Positions 37,435 to 44,467 of a DNA stretch of 64,000 nucleotides are shown here, piece after piece; the stretch's first letter is position 1, and every line of letters starts with the position of its first letter. The notes beneath the pieces are model-generated. The model worked only from the letters and a program-made list of their open reading frames with translations, searched no databases and had not been told where the DNA came from. The translations under genes and the position numbers were made by a program. The stretch spans positions 3,221,501-3,285,500 of the forward strand of contig NZ_CP072801.1 of assembly GCF_017901135.1 (NCBI RefSeq), written 5' to 3'. Source of the DNA: Thiothrix litoralis. GTDB lineage: Bacteria > Pseudomonadota > Gammaproteobacteria > Thiotrichales > Thiotrichaceae.

Positions 37435-38385
37435 ATGAATTTTCAATTCCACGATTACCAACCTGTATTTGAAGACCTTCATACCTCCGTGGTAAAGGGT
37501 TTACAGCAATCCCCCAAGCAATTGCATCCGAAATTTTTTTACGATGAGGAAGGTTCGCAAATTTTTGACCAGATCTGTGAGCAACCCGAATATTACGTGC
37601 CGACAGTAGAACACAGCATTTGTGAAACCTATGCCGCTGACATGATTGCCTGTCTGGGTGACGACTGCCACATCATCGAACCGGGCGCGGGCAGCAGCAA
37701 GAAAGTCCGTTTCCTGCTCAACCGGATGCAGCCTGCCATGTACGTGCCCATGGACATTTCTGCTGAACATCTGCGGGCATCGGCACAGAAGCTGGCGAAC
37801 GATTATCCACGTCTGCCCATCCATGCAGTGTGTGTTGACCACACGAAGCCGTATAAATTGCCTGCTGAAATACCTGCTAACAAACGGGTATTTTTCTACC
37901 CAGGCTCCAGTCTGGGTAACTTTGACCCGGATGATGCCATCCGCTTTTTGCACGATATACGCGAAAAAGCGGGTGCGGATGGTTCATTACTGATCGGTAT
38001 TGACACCAAAAAGTCGGTGGATGTATTGAACAGTGCCTACAACGATGCTGCTGGCGTCACTGCTGCTTTCAACCTCAACCTGCTGAAACGCATCCAGAAT
38101 GAGCTAGACAGTGAAGTGGATGTGGACGGTTTTCACCACCATGCCTTTTACAACGAGCGACAAGGCAGGATTGAAATGCACCTATACAGCAACAAGGAGC
38201 AGACGCTGCGGGTCAGTGGCAGCACCTTCCGCTTAAGGGAGGGCGAATCGATCCATACTGAAAACTCCTACAAATACACCGTGGATGAATTCAAGGCGCT
38301 GGCTTGGGAAGCGGGTTGGCAAAGTGAGAGGGTCTGGCAGGACGAGCGCAAGTATTTCAGCGTGCACTTTCTGCGTAGTCGATGA
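37435..38385 (+). CDS. egtD: L-histidine N-alpha-methyltransferase
   Basis: A 316-residue EgtD that methylates histidine three times to hercynine with SAM. Visible family residues are the SAM motif IIEPGAGSSKKVRFLL, the histidine-binding Asn in PGSSLGNFDP, the RIEMHLYS strand and the Glu/Ser pair in IHTENSYKY, which bind the imidazole. AAAGGAGAGG precedes the ATG. With egtB directly upstream it makes a two-gene ergothioneine unit. Why it is embedded here behind a P-type ATPase is discussed in the findings. Confidence 0.95.
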   Translation: MNFQFHDYQPVFEDLHTSVVKGLQQSPKQLHPKFFYDEEGSQIFDQICEQPEYYVPTVEHSICETYAADMIACLGDDCHIIEPGAGSSKKVRFLLNRMQPAMYVPMDISAEHLRASAQKLANDYPRLPIHAVCVDHTKPYKLPAEIPANKRVFFYPGSSLGNFDPDDAIRFLHDIREKAGADGSLLIGIDTKKSVDVLNSAYNDAAGVTAAFNLNLLKRIQNELDSEVDVDGFHHHAFYNERQGRIEMHLYSNKEQTLRVSGSTFRLREGESIHTENSYKYTVDEFKALAWEAGWQSERVWQDERKYFSVHFLRSR

Positions 38386-38496
38386 GAAATATAACCAATT
38401 AAATCAATCTTTATACAATTTCACCCTAATTCGTTCTCATTTCAAACAGCAATTATTGAACGACTAAAACTCATTGAATCTACTGGAGAAAGATAA

Positions 38497-39480
38497 ATGG
38501 CAATATTGAAAGATCCAACCATTGATAAAAAAGGTGTTGAGGTCGAGAACTTGTTGCGTGCCTTGCCGCAATTGGCGGATGTCAATTTCTGGCGTGGGTT
38601 AAATCCATCGGCCGCCATTTCCAATTTCCATTTTGTAGGGCAGGATGTGTCCAATCAGGTAAACGCTGCCGATATCGATGCTTATACCCGCCAACTTCAA
38701 GAAGAACGTTATTTTCAGTCTCCTGTATTGCTACCCGAGGCACTGACAAGAACCATGCGGCAATGTATCGAACAGGTCGAGCAGGCAGGGTTTCCAGCAA
38801 TTTTTGCCCTCGTCTATGATGTGTTCTATGAAGGGATGGGTTATCTGGACTCAGTGATTAAGGAAATTTTGGGTAAGAATTATCGGTTGATCCCGAATTT
38901 CTGGATTTATCATATAGATAGTTCGGAGAAAGGCAAGGGGTTTGAGCCACACCGTGACACAGAATATACCGATACGATTGATGACAATGGTTTGCCCACG
39001 GTGTTAACGCTGTGGGTAGCGGTGACGGACGCAACACCGCTCAATTCCTGCATGTATGTGCTACCCGCCAACCGTGACCCTGATTATGCCAAGGCAATAC
39101 ACACGCTGGATAAGATTCCTATCAAACTGTTTCCACTGGAAGACATCCGGGCGATTCCTGCAAAGGCCGGTTCCCTGTCCTGCTGGGATCAGTACCTGAT
39201 GCATTGGGGAAGCCGCAGTAGCAAATACGCGAAAGAACCACGTATTAGTTATGCATTTTACTGTCAGCGAGGGGATATTCCACCAGTGGATGATGCATGG
39301 ATCGACCTTTCTCTACCACTGACGTTTGAACACCGTTTGGCTTTGGTATGCCGTGGCCTGAACAAATATTCCCGTCTGAATCTGAAGAGCTCAGAACATA
39401 CCCAGCCATTGCAGGCATTTTTGGAAGAAAAACAGGCCGAACTAGTACACTCGACAGAGGAAAAGGTATCGGCACCATGA
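38497..39480 (+). CDS. PhyH-family Fe(II)/2-oxoglutarate dioxygenase
   Basis: A 327-residue oxygenase of the phytanoyl-CoA dioxygenase family. The iron ligands are HxD in EPHRDTEY and the distal His in LMHWGSRS; the 2-oxoglutarate Arg follows in EPRISYAF. GGAGAAAGATAA precedes the ATG. A 111-bp AT-rich gap separates it from egtD, with no terminator seen, so it may belong to the same transcript. It could hydroxylate the cluster product or a free amino acid. Confidence 0.86.
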   Translation: MAILKDPTIDKKGVEVENLLRALPQLADVNFWRGLNPSAAISNFHFVGQDVSNQVNAADIDAYTRQLQEERYFQSPVLLPEALTRTMRQCIEQVEQAGFPAIFALVYDVFYEGMGYLDSVIKEILGKNYRLIPNFWIYHIDSSEKGKGFEPHRDTEYTDTIDDNGLPTVLTLWVAVTDATPLNSCMYVLPANRDPDYAKAIHTLDKIPIKLFPLEDIRAIPAKAGSLSCWDQYLMHWGSRSSKYAKEPRISYAFYCQRGDIPPVDDAWIDLSLPLTFEHRLALVCRGLNKYSRLNLKSSEHTQPLQAFLEEKQAELVHSTEEKVSAP

Positions 39481-39492
39481 TTGCGTACACCG

Positions 39493-40092
39493 CTACCTGA
39501 CAGCAGCTAATCTGAGTCGGGTGCGTTGCTGGATAAACCGCTTCCCCCGACTAAACTCCTTGCGGAAGAAGCTTCTCAGCTTGTTGGCATTGACATCATC
39601 CAACGTGCCACCCGCACGGAAGTGCTTGATAAAGCTTTGTCCAACTGCGTAGGTAATGGCTCCTCCCAGCAGGGTCAGGCTGGCATTACCACCCAGTGTG
39701 CCAATGCCCGGTACAAACTTGAAGGCACTGCCCATTCCCAACAGGGCAAGCGTTGGTAGCGAGCCACCCAGCACCGCAAGCAGAACTGCCCTGACCTTGT
39801 GGCGGTCAAAAGCCACCCCGTAATGCTGACACAGTTGTTCCAGCATATTGTGTTGGGTTCCGCTCAAGGCAACCAAGTCAAACAGTGGCAAGGGTACTAA
39901 CCCCAGCGCAGAACCAGCCAACACGTGATTGTTGACGATACGGTCTGCCTCCTGTTCACGGATAGCGCGGTTTTTCGTGCTCAATTCATCCTGCATGTGG
40001 CTCAGACGTGTCGTCAATTCGTCCAGCAAAGCTGCTTGCTGGCGAGATAGAACCGCTTCCCCGTCAACGAGTGTTATTGTTTCGGTATTCAT
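39493..40092 (-). CDS. DUF697-family membrane protein
   Basis: A 199-residue protein with an N-terminal helical part (residues 15-45, coiled-coil-like) and a DUF697 domain: IVNNHVLAGSALGLVPLPLF, then QLCQHYGVAFDRHKV and SFIKHFRAGGTLDD. The same domain ends the TAXI fusion at 57114-59318 (HIAAGMALSAVPIPILDVAA, HFDAGGKLEDF). The domain has two hydrophobic stretches, and its function is unknown. It converges on the PhyH gene and diverges from the OmpA-like gene across an operator. Confidence 0.85.
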   Translation of the reverse strand: MNTETITLVDGEAVLSRQQAALLDELTTRLSHMQDELSTKNRAIREQEADRIVNNHVLAGSALGLVPLPLFDLVALSGTQHNMLEQLCQHYGVAFDRHKVRAVLLAVLGGSLPTLALLGMGSAFKFVPGIGTLGGNASLTLLGGAITYAVGQSFIKHFRAGGTLDDVNANKLRSFFRKEFSRGKRFIQQRTRLRLAAVR

Positions 40093-40155
40093 AGCCTGCT
40101 CATACGTATTTGATAACCAAAGAATAACAAATAATCAGGCGCTGGCTGAATCAAA

Positions 40156-40177
40156 GTAACAAAACTTAACAAAATAC
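40156..40177 (+). promoter_or_regulatory. CTTAACA-type operator in the DUF697/OmpA divergent gap
   Basis: GTAACAAAACTTAACAAAAT, identical over 20 bases to the site at 33976. A good -10 box TATGAT is at 40204-40209, 29 bp after the second repeat, pointing at the OmpA-like gene. The near-identical geometry at two separate promoters supports function. Confidence 0.6.
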
Positions 40178-40244
40178 TGCTGAAAGCCCTCAGGACAGAT
40201 TGCTATGATAGCAGGCAGAATCTTGCGTGCACCGTCCACATACA

Positions 40245-41282
40245 ATGAGTTACATAATGCAACGAGCATGGACAATACAATTGATTGGCCTTTTGGCGGT
40301 AATCTTATTGCTGGCATTCACCTTCCCGCATTTTGCGCAACGCCTGCCTGAACGTATCGCCAGTCACGCACAACAGCGTTTGCACGAACAGGGCATGAGC
40401 TGGGCAAGCGTGCAAGCGAAAGACAGGAACGTGGTAATCCGTGGCAGCACCCCCCATACCTCAGAGCAGCAACAAGCCGTGCAGACACTCCAGTCATTGT
40501 GGTACGTCCAGAACGTGGAAAATGCCACCCTCCCCCACATCGTAGAACCCTATACGATGCACATACAATGGGACGGCAATACCTTGTCACTCAACGGCTA
40601 CGTCAGCAACGATGACACCAAAGCAGCCTTAGCCGGGCAGATCAAGTCTGCATTCGGCCATGCTGCCGAACTGGCAGAGGTGCAAACCGGGGCAGGTGCA
40701 CCTAAGGGTTGGGAAACTATCATTGGCAATACCCTGCTTGCGCAAATCAAGCCACTCAAAACTGCCTCTATCCGCATGACGGATCAGGCTGTTAACTTCT
40801 CTGGCAAAGCCAGCACCACCCGAGAAATCGAGGCACTGAAAAAAGCCTTGGAGCCTTTACAGGCACAGGGATACGACATTTCGCTCAACATGGTGGCACT
40901 GGATAATGCAGCGATCGTCTGCCAGCAAGAATTCAACCGCTTGCTAACACAAGAAAACATCGTGTTTTCATCCGGTGGTTCCAGCATCGACAGCAAGAGC
41001 GACACCCTGTTGCAAGCGCTGGCAGACGCCGCCATCTTTTGTGCACACTCGACCATTCTGATCAGCGGTCATACTGACGATGTAGGCAGTGAAGAAACCA
41101 ACCTGAAGCTCAGCGAACAACGTGCCAAGGCCGTTAAAGGCTGGCTGTTCAATCAGGGTGGCGTCCCGCTGGAGCGCCTAAAAACCGCAGGCAAGGGTTC
41201 CTCTGAACCACTGGTGAATAACGATACCGAAGCAAACCGCGCCAAAAACCGGCGCATTGAATTTATCGTGGAGGGCATTTAA
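40245..41282 (+). CDS. OmpA-like protein with N-terminal membrane anchor and BON-like repeats
   Basis: The protein has one N-terminal hydrophobic segment (IQLIGLLAVILLLAFTF), then a periplasmic region with two BON-like units (VVIRGSTPHTSEQQ and LSLNGYVSNDDTKAAL), and a C-terminal OmpA peptidoglycan-binding domain (ILISGHTDDVGSEETN, LSEQRAKAVKGWL, KNRRIEF). It is likely anchored in the inner membrane and binds peptidoglycan. Starts at 40227 (GTG), 40245 and 40257 are possible; 40245 is taken as the first ATG. Its stop directly abuts the start of the coiled-coil gene, so the two proteins probably work together. Confidence 0.86.
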   Translation: MSYIMQRAWTIQLIGLLAVILLLAFTFPHFAQRLPERIASHAQQRLHEQGMSWASVQAKDRNVVIRGSTPHTSEQQQAVQTLQSLWYVQNVENATLPHIVEPYTMHIQWDGNTLSLNGYVSNDDTKAALAGQIKSAFGHAAELAEVQTGAGAPKGWETIIGNTLLAQIKPLKTASIRMTDQAVNFSGKASTTREIEALKKALEPLQAQGYDISLNMVALDNAAIVCQQEFNRLLTQENIVFSSGGSSIDSKSDTLLQALADAAIFCAHSTILISGHTDDVGSEETNLKLSEQRAKAVKGWLFNQGGVPLERLKTAGKGSSEPLVNNDTEANRAKNRRIEFIVEGI

Positions 41283-42227
41283 ATGCTGGGCTTACCCCTG
41301 ATTTACGAAATGGTGCTGGTCGTCACTCTGGCCTGTTTGATTACTTGGCTAATGGGTCGCACTTTGTGCAAATCCAGGGAACACGAGGAACGCGCAGCAA
41401 AGCAGTCCCTGCAAACGGCCAATGAACAACTGGAAGCCCTACTGGCAAAAAAGGAGGCGGGCATTCATCAATTAGCAGAGCAGTTAAAAACCGCCCGGCA
41501 GGACATGACCGCCTTACAGCAGCAGCACAAAACCACTGCCAACCTGCTGAAAACGTTGCAACAGGAACATCAAACCAGCCTGACCAGCATCCAAGAGCTG
41601 ACAGCTTACCGCGTACAGTTTGAAGAACTCAGCAAAATCCATGATCATCAGGCAAGACAAGTCGTAAACTTGCAAGAACACTTAACACAAACTCAGGGTG
41701 AAATGGCACAAGCTGCCGCGCTCAGCGAAGAACAACGGGTGGTTCTCCACAATACCATCGAGCAGTTACGCCAAGAAAAACAGGATGCCGAGACCCAGAT
41801 CGCAGAACAACAAGCCTCACTAGCCACCTATCTGCAACAACAACAAATACTGGCAAGCCACTTAACACAAACTCAGGCTGAAATGGCACAAGCTGCCGCG
41901 CTCAGCGAAGAACAACGGGTGGTTCTGCACAATACTATCGAGCAGTTACGCCAAGAAAAACAGGATGCCGAGACCCAGATCGCGGAACAACAAGCCTCAC
42001 TAGCCACCTATCTGCAACAACAACAAATACTGGCAAGTAAAGCAAGCAACCAAGATGAGCTCATTGCACAACTCAGAGAAAAGAATGCCGAATTACAGGA
42101 AACCAACGACAAACAACGCGGAATAATTGATGCTTTGAACGAAAAAGTTAACCATTATCTGCAATCCGTGAATTCCACCAACCACCGAATTTCCAGTATG
42201 CTGGAGACATTTCCCCCCCCCCAATAA
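41283..42227 (+). CDS. Membrane-anchored coiled-coil protein with internal 60-residue duplication
   Basis: A 314-residue protein with one N-terminal membrane helix (LIYEMVLVVTLACLITWLMG) followed by about 270 residues of Gln/Glu/Lys-rich coiled coil. A 60-residue block, HLTQTQ(G/A)EMAQAAAL onward, occurs twice in direct succession. Position directly after the OmpA-like gene with no gap suggests a partner in an envelope-spanning assembly. The gene ends in a run of ten C. No enzymatic motif is seen. Confidence 0.82.
   Translation: MLGLPLIYEMVLVVTLACLITWLMGRTLCKSREHEERAAKQSLQTANEQLEALLAKKEAGIHQLAEQLKTARQDMTALQQQHKTTANLLKTLQQEHQTSLTSIQELTAYRVQFEELSKIHDHQARQVVNLQEHLTQTQGEMAQAAALSEEQRVVLHNTIEQLRQEKQDAETQIAEQQASLATYLQQQQILASHLTQTQAEMAQAAALSEEQRVVLHNTIEQLRQEKQDAETQIAEQQASLATYLQQQQILASKASNQDELIAQLREKNAELQETNDKQRGIIDALNEKVNHYLQSVNSTNHRISSMLETFPPPQ
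41679..42037 (+). repeat. Tandem duplication, two 180-bp copies
   Basis: The blocks 41679-41858 and 41859-42037 differ at only a few bases (GGGTG/GGCTG, CTCCAC/CTGCAC, ACCATC/ACTATC, GCAGAA/GCGGAA). The period of 180 bp keeps the frame and lengthens the coiled coil. The high identity implies a recent duplication. Confidence 0.93.
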
Positions 42228-42230
42228 AGC

Positions 42231-42869
42231 TTATTCCGGCGAATCACGCTGGGTACTGTTGAAAATGTTAGCGAGAACCCGCACGGGTATCAGATGTTCT
42301 TCTTTATCAGCCCACTTCGCTAAAGTGGCAGCCACGCCGGGCACTTTACGGTTGGTCATAATGCTCGCGGTAAACGCCGCCGTATGCGCATCCACCGATT
42401 TAAGGAAAGGAGCATTCAGGCTTTTACGGTGATAAGCCGCCGTATTCTGAGAAAAGTTGACCCCCTGATACTGTATTTGGGCACCTTCAAACAGGGTCAG
42501 CACACTGCGGTAGCTTGCCATCTGGATATTGCCAAAACAGATGCCATCGCTGGATCTTGATCCGTCCACGGTAATGACGAGATTACTGGAAAGGGGCGAC
42601 AAGATTAAAAGTGGCTCATCATAGACTTGTAACCCACTTTCTTCCAATGAACGCCTGACTTGCTCTTTGACCTGATCTACATTTGTCCAACAACCACCCG
42701 ATACTTTATCCTCAACCAACAAAACGATATTTTTGATAAGACCAACTGATTGATCAACATTAATAAACTTACCGGAACGAATGCCCATATCTTGTGCCGA
42801 TACCTGAACAGGTAAACCCTCTCCCACCAGTAAAATGCCTGCTACTAACAAGACTTTGGCATACCTCAC
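42231..42869 (-). CDS. Secreted protein of unknown function
   Basis: A 212-residue protein with a signal peptide (KVLLVAGILLVGEGLPVQVSAQD, cleavage likely after VSA). The GTG start follows a GAGGGGGG ribosome site. Two cysteines remain in the mature part (GGCWTNV and DGICFGN), perhaps forming a disulfide. It ends three bases from the converging coiled-coil gene and is the last gene of the minus-strand set that begins with the aminotransferase, after a 109-bp gap. I do not recognise the family. Confidence 0.8.
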   Translation of the reverse strand: MRYAKVLLVAGILLVGEGLPVQVSAQDMGIRSGKFINVDQSVGLIKNIVLLVEDKVSGGCWTNVDQVKEQVRRSLEESGLQVYDEPLLILSPLSSNLVITVDGSRSSDGICFGNIQMASYRSVLTLFEGAQIQYQGVNFSQNTAAYHRKSLNAPFLKSVDAHTAAFTASIMTNRKVPGVAATLAKWADKEEHLIPVRVLANIFNSTQRDSPE

Positions 42870-42978
42870 AACGGCTTACCCCCCTCTAATGATGATAAGC
42901 CCAGTTTAATGTGTTTGCTGGCAAATTAATATAAATCCTGTTTCATACAGGCTGCTCAACACAATGAGGCTACTTACC

Positions 42979-43659
42979 CTATCGGGCAGTAATCCGTGCG
43001 ACACACCTGACTTGCATTCCCATCAACATCTCTAAAATATCACTAGGCTCCAAACGCTGCGTATAATCATGATTAAAATAATCCAGCACAACAGTTCCTT
43101 CCTGATTAATTACATAAGTAACCGGCAAGGGTAAGCGGTAAGAGTCATCGCCATTTTCTTCAGGCAACTCCAGATCGAATGCTTCGTAAATAGTGCGGAC
43201 AATTTGCGGAATCGGATACGCAATCCCAAATAATTCTCCCACACGGTTTGCTTCATCGAACAGCAAGTCAAAATCCAAGCCGTATTCACGCTGCACTGCC
43301 GACAGATTTTCGGGTTTGGCAGGCGCAATGCAAAGCAAACGTGCACCGCATTCGTTGATTTGCGCCCGTATACGCTGAAGGTGCTGCAATTCCAGCGTAT
43401 CGTAACCACACCAACCACCCCGGAAAAAACTCAGGACAACTGGCGCTTCCCGCAGCACGTTTGCCAGCGTAAACGTCTGACCGTGGCAGTTTGTCAGGGC
43501 AAAATCGGGAGCCGTATCACCGGTACGCAGACGGCGGCTGAAATGGTTCGAGTGCTTCAAGCCCTCAATCGCCTCCTCCAGTTGACCGAGCACTTTGGCG
43601 GAAATGTTTTTACGCTGGTTTGTCTTGAACTGTTCCAGCTCGGTGCTTAGCAAAGTCAT
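42979..43659 (-). CDS. Peroxiredoxin-like (AhpC/TSA) family protein
   Basis: A 226-residue thioredoxin-fold protein. The active-site region reads VLSFFRGGWCGYDTLEL where the family normally has FYRGGWCPYC, so one cysteine is kept and the second is Asp. The RTGDTAPDFAL stretch is typical of the AhpC/TSA fold. It may reduce peroxides with the single cysteine, or may be a redox sensor. It lies 32 bp after the Asp/Glu-racemase-fold gene. Confidence 0.85.
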   Translation of the reverse strand: MTLLSTELEQFKTNQRKNISAKVLGQLEEAIEGLKHSNHFSRRLRTGDTAPDFALTNCHGQTFTLANVLREAPVVLSFFRGGWCGYDTLELQHLQRIRAQINECGARLLCIAPAKPENLSAVQREYGLDFDLLFDEANRVGELFGIAYPIPQIVRTIYEAFDLELPEENGDDSYRLPLPVTYVINQEGTVVLDYFNHDYTQRLEPSDILEMLMGMQVRCVARITAR

Positions 43660-43691
43660 CGTCTCTATCCAAAATTACATGAAAGGAAAAA

Positions 43692-44456
43692 TCAGTTATC
43701 CAGCCGGGCGCATGTGCCCATGACAGACTTGAGAGTCAAGCCTAGATGACGCGCAATCGCCCAGTAAAGAATCGTATCAGCCGCCACAATGGGTTTACCC
43801 ATTTCTGCTTCCAGTGTGGCGAGAATCGGTAGGGTGCGCACTGCTGTACCGGGGATCACAATCACCTCAGCATCCGGGGCGGCTTTGGCCAACGCCAGAA
43901 AAGAGCGGTTAGTCAAATCCTGCGAGAGGGTGTAGTAATCTTTCAATGACTTGCCAGGTTCAGTCAGCCCCAAATCGTGCAGGTTGGCAGCCATTAACAC
44001 CTTAAAGCCGCACTGCCCCATAAAAGCGCTGAACTGGTCACGCCAGTCCGGCTCATAATACGGACAGTTAATCGCAATAGTGCTAACACCAAACGCCCGT
44101 AAACCATCCACAATTGCCAACGCGGTCATGATACAAGGTATGCCAGCCGCCTGTTGCATCGCGTCACAACGTGCTCTAGCTTCGGCTTCCGACTGCGTAC
44201 CTGCCCATGCGAATGGCGTACCAACCTGCGCAATTAGCTCACAGCTCATCGCTTTAAGGCTGCGGGCATTGAGATTCAGATGTTCCTGTATTGATGGCGC
44301 TGCAATGCTTTTTAGTTGAAAATCAAAATCTGGCAGTAATAATGGTGCCTGCTGTACCCTCACCGTCTCTTCAATCACTGTCGGAAATTCAGCTACCGCT
44401 GGCTCAAACCAAGCAGGTGGGGTAATAAAGCCAATCGTTGGTACTGCACAACTCAT
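43692..44456 (-). CDS. Asp/Glu racemase-superfamily protein (maleate isomerase/AMDase-like) lacking both cysteines
   Basis: A 254-residue protein of the maleate isomerase/arylmalonate decarboxylase group, with the C-terminal signature TAVRTLPILATLEAEMGKPI. In the active family members a cysteine precedes the TxxRT stretch (SCTxLRT); here it is IPGTAVRT, with Gly. The first cysteine site, usually ACTS, reads AWAGTQS. So neither usual catalytic thiol is present. AGGAT precedes the ATG. It overlaps no gene and lies 11 bp after the third P-type ATPase. Confidence 0.8.
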   Translation of the reverse strand: MSCAVPTIGFITPPAWFEPAVAEFPTVIEETVRVQQAPLLLPDFDFQLKSIAAPSIQEHLNLNARSLKAMSCELIAQVGTPFAWAGTQSEAEARARCDAMQQAAGIPCIMTALAIVDGLRAFGVSTIAINCPYYEPDWRDQFSAFMGQCGFKVLMAANLHDLGLTEPGKSLKDYYTLSQDLTNRSFLALAKAAPDAEVIVIPGTAVRTLPILATLEAEMGKPIVAADTILYWAIARHLGLTLKSVMGTCARLDN

Positions 44457-44467
44457 TACATCTAATC

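Noticed and set aside
36163-38385. Ovothiol (OvoA) pathway instead of ergothioneine
   Set aside because: OvoA carries a fused C-terminal methyltransferase; here the sulfoxide synthase is short and a true EgtD with its residues follows.
41679-41870. CTTAACACAA at 41681 and 41861 as further operator copies
   Set aside because: Both are inside a coding repeat, lie 180 bp apart and lack the tandem 10-bp partner and a -10 box.
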